Shown piece after piece: positions 9,133-16,178 of a stretch of DNA of 64,000 bases. The notes under the pieces are model-generated. The model saw only the letters and a program-made list of their open reading frames with translations. It was not told where the DNA came from and ran no database searches. Origin of the DNA: an uncultured Oscillospiraceae bacterium (GTDB lineage: Bacteria > Bacillota > Clostridia > Oscillospirales > Oscillospiraceae); contig CALWYL010000002.1 in assembly GCA_944385765.1 (NCBI GenBank), positions 1-64,000 on the forward strand, in the 5' to 3' direction. The position numbers were made by a program, and so were the translations under genes. Position 1 is the stretch's first letter; each line of letters opens with the position of its first letter.

Positions 9133-9170
9133 AGCCCCCGCCGCCACTCCCGGCCGCGGGGGCTTTCATT
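9133..9170 (+). terminator. Terminator after the MATE gene
   Basis: AGCCCCCGC (9133-9141) pairs with GCGGGGGCT (9156-9164) and is followed by TTTCATTTACTT on the plus strand. It lies 16 bases after the MATE stop. Confidence 0.7.
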
Positions 9171-9178
9171 TACTTCGT

Positions 9179-9898
9179 TCAGAGCGTCACCAGCGTTCTG
9201 ATGCCGGTGAAGGCCACCATGAGATACACCAGCTTCTCCATCACGCTGCGGTTTATGCGCTTGGAGAAGCGGTCGCCGAAATGCGCGCCCAGGCTTATGC
9301 CTATTATGCCCGCTATCACGGCCGGTATCATGTCCAGCGGCAAAATGCCGTTGGAGGCCCTGGCGATGGTCTCCGTCACCGAGGAGGTCGTGGCCGAGAG
9401 CTGCGAGTTGGCCATATAGCCCTCCCTGTCGTCGGTTATGGCCAGGAAGTAGAGGGCTATCATGGGCCCTCCTATGCCGAAGAGCCCCGAGCAGGCCCCG
9501 CCCGCCGCGCCGCACAGCAGCGCCGAGAGCAGGCTGCCCTTTATCCTGAAGCGGTTCTTCGCCAGCAGATTGTAGACGGCTATCAGCACCAGATAGATGC
9601 CGAAGGCCATGGTCAGCCAGTAGACGTTGAAGCTCCTGGCGCAGTATATCATGGTCACGCTGACGGAGATGTAGGCCAGGGTGAAGGCGATTATTATCTT
9701 GGGGTTCATGTGCTTCCGGTAGCTCCACGCGAGCTGGAAAGACACGGCCACGGAGATAGCCGTCGACAAGGCCGGCGCCTGGATGATACCGAACATGATG
9801 GGGAACACCATCATCATCACTATGCCGCAGCCAAAGCCCGTCAGGGCCTGGGCCACTCCCGCCGCCACCGCTATCAGCGCAACATATACTACAGTCAC
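9179..9898 (-). CDS. TauE/SafE family membrane permease
   Basis: A small polytopic membrane protein (240 residues, about 7-8 helices) with the repeated glycine-rich halves of TauE/SafE proteins (AQALTGFGCG near the N-terminus; GLFGIGGPMIALY in the middle). Family members export sulfite, sulfoacetate or other organosulfur anions. I set the start at GTG 9898, where GGGGGG lies seven bases upstream; the longer open frame adds a proline/serine/arginine-rich leader that overlaps the next gene. It lies 94 bases downstream of the region-2 catabolic operon, behind a hairpin, so it could be its last gene or stand alone. If co-transcribed with the NitT/TauT-type importer it would hint at a sulfonated substrate, but that is speculative. 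Confidence 0.75.
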   Translation of the reverse strand: MTVVYVALIAVAAGVAQALTGFGCGIVMMMVFPIMFGIIQAPALSTAISVAVSFQLAWSYRKHMNPKIIIAFTLAYISVSVTMIYCARSFNVYWLTMAFGIYLVLIAVYNLLAKNRFRIKGSLLSALLCGAAGGACSGLFGIGGPMIALYFLAITDDREGYMANSQLSATTSSVTETIARASNGILPLDMIPAVIAGIIGISLGAHFGDRFSKRINRSVMEKLVYLMVAFTGIRTLVTL

Positions 9899-9926
9899 CG
9901 CACATCCCCCCGACCAGACCGCGCCC

Positions 9927-9975
9927 GCGGCGGGGTTCCCGGGGCTTTGGGGCCCTCGCGGGCGTCCCCCGCCGC
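9927..9975 (-). terminator. GC-rich hairpin between oxidoreductase and TauE genes
   Basis: GCGGCGGGG (9927-9935) pairs with CCCCGCCGC (9967-9975) downstream of the last Gfo/Idh gene of the operon. There is no good T tract on the minus side, so read-through to the TauE gene is possible. Confidence 0.35.
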
Positions 9976-9992
9976 CGGCAGTTTTTTCTCTC

Positions 9993-11132
9993 TCAGAGCT
10001 TGACCCACTTCTCGTTGACGGCGGACTCGTAGACCGCGTTGCAGATTTCCACCTCACGGCGGCCGTCCTCAAAGGTGGCGTGGCTGGCCCCGCTGTGGTT
10101 GATGATATCGTCGTAGATGCGAATCATGTGGTGCTTCATGCTGTCGGCAAAGCCCTCGTTGTGCCCGCCGGGGTAGCTGGTGTAGCCCGCGGCATTGGGG
10201 TACATGAGGCTGGCGTCCCTGATGAGGGTCTGGTTGGCGCCCTCGCGGCTGCCTATCCACAGCTCATTGCACTTCTCGCTGTCCCAGGCCACCATGGCCT
10301 TGCTGCCGGCTATCTCGAAGTACAGGCGGTTCTTGCGTCCGGCCATGGTCTGGCAGGTGGTGCAGGAGCCGTGTATCTTGTCGCCCATGCGGAAGAGCAC
10401 GGTGGAGTAGTCCTCGGTCTCCACAGGTATCTCCTCGTAGTCCCCGGGCTCGAGTATCTTGCCGGAGTAGGTCTCCACCGGCTTCAGCGGGCGCTTGCGC
10501 ACCTTGTAGAAGGTGGCGAAGTCCGCGCAGACGGAGGTGACGCGCTGTCCGCAGATGTGCTCTATCATGTCGAACCAGTGGGAGCCGATGTCGGCCACGG
10601 TCCTGGTGCAGCCCGTGTACTTGGGCTCTGCGCGCCAGCTGTAGTCCGTGTCCAGGAGCATCCAGTCCTGGGTGTAGGAGCCGTTGATGGAGAATATCTC
10701 GCCCAGGTCGCCGCGCTCTATCATGTCCCTCACCTGCTGGACTATGGGGTAAGCCCTCATGTTGAAGTTCACCGCGCAGACCTTGTTCAGCTTCTTGCCC
10801 AGCTCTATGAGCTCGTCGCACTGCTCCATCTCCAGGGCCAGCGGCTTCTCGCACACCACGTGCTTGCCGGCCAGCAGGGCCTCCTTGGATATCTGGTAGT
10901 GGAGGTTATTGGGGGTGCAGATGTGCACGACCTCGATTTCGGGGTCGGCCAGCAGCTGCTTGTAGTCGGGATAGGCCCTGTCCACGCCCATCTCCGCGGC
11001 CTTTTTCTGGGCCTTCTCGAAGTTGTTGCCGCAGACGGCCACCACCTCGGCGACGCCGGTGCGCCTTATAGCCTCGACATGCACCGGCCCTATGAAGCCC
11101 AGGCCGATGACGCCAACTTTCACTCTGCTCAT
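9993..11132 (-). CDS. Gfo/Idh/MocA family oxidoreductase
   Basis: A 379-residue NAD(P)-dependent sugar oxidoreductase. The N-terminal Rossmann motif GLGFIG is at residues 10-15, the catalytic-lysine motif EKP at 95-97, and the C-terminal substrate-domain motif DIGSHWFD is intact. The family oxidises or reduces sugar hydroxyls, often at C3. It is the last gene of a 14-gene leftward operon that also holds a second Gfo/Idh protein, four TIM-barrel isomerase-like proteins and a ROK kinase. In the C-glycoside deglycosylation model it could be the enzyme that oxidises the glycoside to its 3-oxo form or reduces the released 3-oxo sugar. The two roles cannot be told apart by sequence here. The ATG has a GGAG site. 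Confidence 0.88.
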   Translation of the reverse strand: MSRVKVGVIGLGFIGPVHVEAIRRTGVAEVVAVCGNNFEKAQKKAAEMGVDRAYPDYKQLLADPEIEVVHICTPNNLHYQISKEALLAGKHVVCEKPLALEMEQCDELIELGKKLNKVCAVNFNMRAYPIVQQVRDMIERGDLGEIFSINGSYTQDWMLLDTDYSWRAEPKYTGCTRTVADIGSHWFDMIEHICGQRVTSVCADFATFYKVRKRPLKPVETYSGKILEPGDYEEIPVETEDYSTVLFRMGDKIHGSCTTCQTMAGRKNRLYFEIAGSKAMVAWDSEKCNELWIGSREGANQTLIRDASLMYPNAAGYTSYPGGHNEGFADSMKHHMIRIYDDIINHSGASHATFEDGRREVEICNAVYESAVNEKWVKL

Positions 11133-11148
11133 TTTTTCTCCTTTCCGT

Positions 11149-11180
11149 GGGCGCGCCCGCCCCGTCCGGCCGGCGCGCCC
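11149..11180 (-). other. Inverted repeat in the ROK-oxidoreductase gap
   Basis: GGGCGCGCC (11149-11157) and GGCGCGCCC (11172-11180) form a 9-bp stem between the ROK stop and the ribosome site of the last oxidoreductase gene. It may stabilise or partly terminate the message. No T tract is seen. Confidence 0.4.
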
Positions 11181-11191
11181 AGCTCACTCTC

Positions 11192-12142
11192 TCATCTTCC
11201 CAGCAGCGCCGCGCCTATTATGCCGGCCTCGTTGCCGAGAAGCGCTTTTTTCAGCGTTGCCTGCTTGTGCGTCCCCTTGGCCAGGGTCTTGCCCTCCACG
11301 GCCCTCTGCAGCGGGATGAGCAGCTCCTCATCCGGGGCGTTGCTTATGCCGCCCCCGATGCAGACGAGCTCCGGCTGGAACGCGTTTAGGCCGTTTATTA
11401 TGCCCTGGGCCAGGTATTTCAGATAGTTGTCCCAGACGCCTCTGGCCGTCCGGTCGCCCATTACCAGGGCGTCTATGATGGTCTTGCCGTTCACGCCCTC
11501 CAGCCTGCCGCCGGCGGTCTGCCACAGCAGGCTCTCCGGCGCGCCGGACATGGCCTCGCGCGCGTCGCTGATGAGCGCCGTGGCGGAGGCATAGGCCTCC
11601 AGGCAGCCCCTGCGCCCGCAGCCGCACTGCCGCCCGTCCATCACCAGCAGCATGTGCCCGGCCTCCACGGCGGCGCCGTTCCAGCCGGTGTATATCCTGC
11701 CGTCCACTATGAAGCCCGAGCCCACGCCCGTGCCCAGGGTGAACATCAGCATGGAGTGGGCCCCGCCGCCGCAGCCGGCGTGATACTCGCCCAGAGCCGC
11801 GCAGTTGGCGTCGTTGCCTATGTACAGCGGCAGGGGTGAATGGGCCTTAAACAGCTCCCTTATGGGCACCTTCTCCAGCGGCAGATTGGGCGTGAACATT
11901 ATCACTCCCTCGTCAGGGTCCACAAAACCAGGCATTCCGGCCCCCACGCAGGAGACCTTGTCCCAGGCCTTATTGCGGTCCAGCAGCCGGCGGCAGAGCT
12001 CCGCCATGGCCCCGGCCAGATACTCGCCGTAGTTCTCCGCTCCCCTGGCCGCCTCTATCTGCTCCTTGTCCACTATGCGGTAGTTCTCGTCCACCAGCCC
12101 GGCCTTGAAGCTGGTGCCGCCCACGTCGATGCCCAGATACAT
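11192..12142 (-). CDS. ROK family sugar kinase
   Basis: A 316-residue ROK protein with the phosphate loop DVGGTSFKAG from residue 6, the catalytic Asp111 in GNDANCAALGE, the glucose-contact motif EAGH at 160-163 and the zinc motif CGCGRRGC at 173-180 followed by LEA. The lack of an N-terminal DNA-binding domain and the complete catalytic set make it a kinase rather than a repressor. It most resembles glucokinase-type ROK enzymes. In the operon it would phosphorylate the hexose released after glycoside cleavage and oxo-sugar reduction, feeding glycolysis. It follows the TIM-barrel gene at 12146 by three bases, so the two are co-translated. Confidence 0.87.
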   Translation of the reverse strand: MYLGIDVGGTSFKAGLVDENYRIVDKEQIEAARGAENYGEYLAGAMAELCRRLLDRNKAWDKVSCVGAGMPGFVDPDEGVIMFTPNLPLEKVPIRELFKAHSPLPLYIGNDANCAALGEYHAGCGGGAHSMLMFTLGTGVGSGFIVDGRIYTGWNGAAVEAGHMLLVMDGRQCGCGRRGCLEAYASATALISDAREAMSGAPESLLWQTAGGRLEGVNGKTIIDALVMGDRTARGVWDNYLKYLAQGIINGLNAFQPELVCIGGGISNAPDEELLIPLQRAVEGKTLAKGTHKQATLKKALLGNEAGIIGAALLGR

Positions 12143-12145
12143 ATT

Positions 12146-13060
12146 TCAGCTCCTTATAAACTGGCGCATGAAGTCCCTGGAGAGCAGTATAGAATCCAGC
12201 TTGTCCTCCAGGCAGCTCTCATAGGCCCTGTCCTCTATCTCCAGCACCACGGGGCCCTGATAGCCCACGTCGTTGAGCGCGGAGACCACGGCCCCCCAGT
12301 TTATCTCGCCCTGCCCGGGCAGTTTGGGGGAGTGGTACTCGGCGGTGGGGGCGAAGATGCCCACCTCGTCGTATTTGTCGTGGAAGAACTTGATGTCCTT
12401 CACGTGGAAGTGGATTATCTTGTCGGCGAAGTTGTAGATGGGCTTGAGGTAGTCCATCTGCTGCAGCACCTGGTGGGAGGGGTCGTAGTTGAGCCCGAAG
12501 CTGTCGCTCTTCACGGCGTCGAACATGTAGCGCCAGAAGGCGGGGTTGCAGGCCAGGTTGGTGCCGTTGGGCCACTCGGTCTTGTAGTACATGGGGCAGT
12601 TCTCTATGCCTATCTTCACGTTGTGCTCCTCGGCGAAGGCGATGAGCCCCGGCCAGACGGACATGAACTCAGCCTTGTTGTCCTCGGGGGAGAGGGCCAT
12701 GTTGCGGCCGATGAAGGTGTTGACCATGCCCACGCCCAGCCTCTCGGCGCCGACGATGCACTTCTTCAGGTGGCTGACCGCCACGGCGCGCTGCTCCGGG
12801 TCGCCGGAGAGGGTGTTGGGGTAATAGGCGATGGCGCTGATAAATACGTTCTTCCTGGCGGTGTAGTCCTTTATGTGGGCCACCATGGCGTCGTCCAGGG
12901 CATCCATGTCGATGTGGGTCACGCCGGCATAGCGCCTCTCGGCCTTGCCGAGGGGCCAGCAGGCGACCTCGACGCAGGCGAAGCCGTTCTCCGCCGCGAA
13001 GTCGATTATCTGGTCAAAATCATACTCGGGCAAGATCGCAGTATTGAATCCCAGTTTCAT
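12146..13060 (-). CDS. Sugar phosphate isomerase/epimerase (TIM barrel)
   Basis: A 304-residue xylose-isomerase-like TIM barrel. The metal ligands expected for the family are present: Glu153 (IGIENC), Asp193 (NYDPSHQ), His219 (HFHVKD) and Glu274 (VLEIED). Such proteins epimerise, isomerise or eliminate across sugar carbons with a divalent metal. In operons with Gfo/Idh enzymes they often process 3-oxo sugars. It lies between the MDR dehydrogenase gene and the ROK gene, three bases from the latter. The ATG is preceded by GGAGGAAAAC. The exact reaction is not assignable. Confidence 0.82.
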   Translation of the reverse strand: MKLGFNTAILPEYDFDQIIDFAAENGFACVEVACWPLGKAERRYAGVTHIDMDALDDAMVAHIKDYTARKNVFISAIAYYPNTLSGDPEQRAVAVSHLKKCIVGAERLGVGMVNTFIGRNMALSPEDNKAEFMSVWPGLIAFAEEHNVKIGIENCPMYYKTEWPNGTNLACNPAFWRYMFDAVKSDSFGLNYDPSHQVLQQMDYLKPIYNFADKIIHFHVKDIKFFHDKYDEVGIFAPTAEYHSPKLPGQGEINWGAVVSALNDVGYQGPVVLEIEDRAYESCLEDKLDSILLSRDFMRQFIRS

Positions 13061-13093
13061 ATGTTTTCCTCCGTTCTTATTAACGCCGGCCTC

Positions 13094-14104
13094 TCAGAGC
13101 CGGGACCAGTCGATGAGTATGCCCGTCACCAGCGAGGGCTCGTCTATGAGCTTCATGTAGAGCCCGGGCATCTCGCCGGGGGCCACCACAGTGGTTATGA
13201 GGTCGTCCACCCTGAGCCTGCCCTGGCGGATGAACTGGTAATTCAGCTCATGGATGCGGTTCCAGGTGTAGGGGAAGAACTGGTTCTCCTCCTCCACGAA
13301 CATCGAGGAGTGGGCGCCCATGATGGTCAGGTAGTTGCTTATCACGCCGGGGCCGAAGGCCTGCCTGTGCGGCTCCGTGGTGTCGCCTATGATGAGTATT
13401 TTGCCGTTCTTGCGGGCCATGACGCAGGCGCTGCCCAGCACCTCGGGGTTGCCCGTGGCGTCTATCACCACATCGGCCATGCGCCCGCCGGTGAGGCGGG
13501 CAATCTCCGGCACGGCCTCCTTCGCCCTGGCGCAGACCGTCATGTCGGCCCCGTGCTCCCTGGCCACCGCCAGGGTGCGCGGGTTGGAGGAGACGGCTAT
13601 CAGCGTGCCGGCGCCGGCTATCTTGGCGAACTGCATGGTCAGCAGCCCCACGATTCCCGTGCCGATGACCACCACCAGGTCGCCCAGCTGTATGTTTATC
13701 CGCCGCGCGCCGTTCTGCGTCGTGCGCAGCATGGAGGTCCAGGTGGCCTCCCTGTCGCTTATGTGTTCGGGCAGCAGATTTACCTTCTTGGCCTCCACGT
13801 TGAAGTACTGGCAGTGCGGCGCGTGGGCAAAGACGCGGTCCCCCGGCCGGAATCCCTCAACGCCCTCCCCCACGGAGAGCACGTGTGCGCACATGCTGTA
13901 GCCCGGCTTGAAGGGGTAGCGCACCCAGCTCGCCCAGTTGGTGCCCTCGTCGAACACGCCCCTCAGGCAGCGCTCCTCGGTGCCCGCGCTTACCAGCGAC
14001 AGGCAGGCCCGGCACTGCACCTCCCCCGGCCGGGGCTCTCCCAGCTCCTGCTGGGAGAACTCCACCTGCCGCGGGCCGGTGAACACCAGATCCCAAGATT
14101 TCAT
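13094..14104 (-). CDS. MDR-type dehydrogenase without the usual zinc ligands
   Basis: A 336-residue medium-chain dehydrogenase. The GroES-like N-terminal half is followed by the Rossmann motif GTGIVG near residues 148-153 and a typical MDR substrate tail. The usual catalytic-zinc ligands are altered: the first Cys region reads LVSAGTEE and the normal GHE reads PGYSMC, and the four-cysteine structural zinc lobe is absent. This matches the BchC-like/SAGTE subgroup rather than classic alcohol dehydrogenases. It probably oxidises or reduces a sugar or polyol with NAD(P), but zinc independence is inferred. It sits between the two halves of the operon's Gfo/Idh and TIM-barrel genes. Confidence 0.78.
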   Translation of the reverse strand: MKSWDLVFTGPRQVEFSQQELGEPRPGEVQCRACLSLVSAGTEERCLRGVFDEGTNWASWVRYPFKPGYSMCAHVLSVGEGVEGFRPGDRVFAHAPHCQYFNVEAKKVNLLPEHISDREATWTSMLRTTQNGARRINIQLGDLVVVIGTGIVGLLTMQFAKIAGAGTLIAVSSNPRTLAVAREHGADMTVCARAKEAVPEIARLTGGRMADVVIDATGNPEVLGSACVMARKNGKILIIGDTTEPHRQAFGPGVISNYLTIMGAHSSMFVEEENQFFPYTWNRIHELNYQFIRQGRLRVDDLITTVVAPGEMPGLYMKLIDEPSLVTGILIDWSRL

Positions 14105-14128
14105 CTCGCTTGCTCTCCCGGGCGGCCC

Positions 14129-15295
14129 TTATATCTCGGGGATGACTATGTCGACTTCCTTCCCCAGCTCCGCGGAGCGGGTCATGCCGTCGAGTATGGC
14201 CATCTGATAGAGTATCTGCTCGGCGGGAGAGGGCACCTCGGTGCCGTAGTTGACGGCGCTGACGAAGGCGCGGACCTTCTTGTAGTAGAGCTCGCCTATG
14301 TCCTCGTCCTCGAAGGGCAGCACGGTCTGCACCTGCTCGCCGGCCACGTCGTGGTAGATGGTCAGCGGGCCGTCGAAGGAGCCGTTCCAGGCCGGGGTGG
14401 AGGGGATGCGCAGTCCTCCCTTCTTGCCCAGTATCAGGGCGTCGCCGGTGGTGTCCATGTGCATGGCCCAGGCTATGCGGAAGTCGAGGATGATGCCGCC
14501 CTCCAGGCGGATGAAGGCCGCGGCGAAGTCGTCGACGTCAAAGGCCTCGGCGTACTCGGGATGGCCCTTGTAGTAGTTGGGGTCCTTGCCGAAGAAGTCG
14601 CTCTTGTAGGCGGAGACGGTCAGCGGCTTGGGGTAGCCCACGGCATTGAGCAGCATGTCCAGGGAGTAGCAGCCGATGTCGCCCATGGCGCCGAAGCCGG
14701 ACTTGGAGCTCTCGATGAGGGAGGTGCCGAAGGGGGTAGGTATGCCGTGGCGGCGGCCGCCGCCGGACTGGATGTAGTACACCTCGCCCAGCTCGCCGGA
14801 GCGCACTATGTTCACTATGTCCTGCATGTACTTGGTCATGCGGGGCTGGAAGCCGACGGAGAGTATCTTGTTGTTCCTCTTGGCGGCGCGGCACATGGTG
14901 ACGGCCTCGTCAAGGGTGACGCACATGGGCTTCTCGCACAGGACGTTGGCGCCGGCGTCCAGGGCCTCCACGACCAGCTGGCAGTGGGAGGCGTTGGCGG
15001 TGCAGATGCTCACCACGTCGAGCTTCTCGTGCTCGTACATCTCCTTGGTGGAGTTGTAGACTTTGATGCCCCTGTCCTGTATGCCCAGGGCCTCCATGAA
15101 GGCCTCGGCCTTGCCGGGGACTATCTCGCACAGAGCCACCAGGTCGACGTCCTCGCAGCGCAGGTAGGAATCCACCTGGGCCTCGGCTATCCAGCCGATG
15201 CCGACGACGGCGGCGCGCACCTTCTTATTGGGGTCGATTATGCTCTTCTCCTTGAAGACGTTCTTCGTGAACTTGTCCATGATTACCTGTGCCAT
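14129..15295 (-). CDS. Gfo/Idh/MocA family oxidoreductase, candidate glycoside 3-oxidase
   Basis: A 388-residue oxidoreductase with an unusually long N-terminal lead of about 27 residues before the Rossmann strand (VVGIGWIAEAQ at 30-40). EKP is at 121-123. The C-terminal motif is DIGCYSLD, so the usual His is Tyr, as in glucose-fructose-oxidoreductase-like members. It lies two genes downstream of the fused C-glycoside deglycosidase gene, in the position where DgpA-like enzymes occur in known C-deglycosylation clusters. DgpA-type enzymes oxidise the C3 hydroxyl of the glycosyl unit so the C-C bond becomes cleavable. I infer, but cannot prove, that this is that enzyme. The ATG has AAAAGGAG. Confidence 0.85.
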   Translation of the reverse strand: MAQVIMDKFTKNVFKEKSIIDPNKKVRAAVVGIGWIAEAQVDSYLRCEDVDLVALCEIVPGKAEAFMEALGIQDRGIKVYNSTKEMYEHEKLDVVSICTANASHCQLVVEALDAGANVLCEKPMCVTLDEAVTMCRAAKRNNKILSVGFQPRMTKYMQDIVNIVRSGELGEVYYIQSGGGRRHGIPTPFGTSLIESSKSGFGAMGDIGCYSLDMLLNAVGYPKPLTVSAYKSDFFGKDPNYYKGHPEYAEAFDVDDFAAAFIRLEGGIILDFRIAWAMHMDTTGDALILGKKGGLRIPSTPAWNGSFDGPLTIYHDVAGEQVQTVLPFEDEDIGELYYKKVRAFVSAVNYGTEVPSPAEQILYQMAILDGMTRSAELGKEVDIVIPEI

Positions 15296-15358
15296 TTTTG
15301 TTGCTCCTTTTCTTATGATACTTTAACCTGTGTCAGATTGCAAATTCTTCTCGATTTT

Positions 15359-16165
15359 TCACATCCGTCCACGGCCCGCTCCGGCCAGCGCCCTCTCAGT
15401 GAGCGCGCGGATGTAGTCGAGCGACACGGGCCCGTCCCTCAGCCAGTCGGGCTCGTCGTGGCACTCGAAGGATATCCACTCCGCCGCCGTCTGCGCCACG
15501 CGGCGGATGAAAAACTCGTAATTGTAACCGTCGTCCGGCATGGGGGCGACGCGCTTCACGCCTATGGGGTTGTCTATGTGGGCGTGGATTATCTGGTCGG
15601 CGTAGCGCAGTATGTCGTCCGGCTCGTCCCCGGCCCTCACCAGGTGGCGGATGTCGGTGAGCAGGTAGATGTTGCTCTCCGCGCTGTCCTCACAGAGCTC
15701 CGCCGACTGCCGCAGCTGCGTCAGGTAGTCCGTGTAGTCGCCGCAGACCGTCTCCAGGGCTATCTTCACCCCGTGGGATTTGAACACCCGGGCCGTGTCC
15801 CGTATAAAGCCGTCTATGCGCCGCGCCCTGCGCCCGCTTTCGCTGTCGCGCCCCACGGTCCTGATGGGCCCGGCGGCGAACACCATGACCGGGCAGCCCA
15901 TGCGCGCGAGGCGCTCGCCGTCCCGCTCGAACTGCTCCAGCCAGCCCTCGCGGTCGAAGGCCCCGTCGCAGATGTGGACGGTGTTCTCCATTATCCACGA
16001 GCAGGCGCAGGCCTCCAGGCCCAGGGCCCTCATGCGCGCTATCAGCGCGTCGAACTGCCCGTCGTCCAGCCTCCGCAGCTCGCAGCTGTCCAGCTCCACG
16101 CCGTCAAAGCCGAGGGCGCTGAAGGTCTCCAGCTCCCTGAGCTTGGCAAAACTGGCGAATTTCAC
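15359..16165 (-). CDS. Sugar phosphate isomerase/epimerase (TIM barrel)
   Basis: A 268-residue xylose-isomerase-like TIM barrel with ligands Glu138 (IALETV), Asp171 (LTDIRH), His196 (HAHIDN) and Glu234 (SFECHD). It starts with GTG (16163-16165) with GGAG seven bases upstream. It is 13 bases after the fused deglycosidase gene, so they are almost certainly co-translated. Its small size and HAHID motif resemble hydroxypyruvate-isomerase or 3-oxo-sugar isomerase types. It may convert the released 3-oxo hexose or its elimination product. Function beyond the fold is not assignable. Confidence 0.8.
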   Translation of the reverse strand: MKFASFAKLRELETFSALGFDGVELDSCELRRLDDGQFDALIARMRALGLEACACSWIMENTVHICDGAFDREGWLEQFERDGERLARMGCPVMVFAAGPIRTVGRDSESGRRARRIDGFIRDTARVFKSHGVKIALETVCGDYTDYLTQLRQSAELCEDSAESNIYLLTDIRHLVRAGDEPDDILRYADQIIHAHIDNPIGVKRVAPMPDDGYNYEFFIRRVAQTAAEWISFECHDEPDWLRDGPVSLDYIRALTERALAGAGRGRM

Positions 16166-16178
16166 TTCTCCGCTCCCG

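Noticed and set aside
7710-9905. Minus-strand open frame of 731 codons opposite the MATE gene
   Set aside because: It shares its start region with the TauE-type gene but in another frame and reads as low-complexity Arg/Gly/His/Glu sequence.
11192-12142. ROK protein as a NagC/XylR-type repressor
   Set aside because: It lacks an N-terminal DNA-binding domain and keeps the catalytic Asp and zinc motif of kinases.
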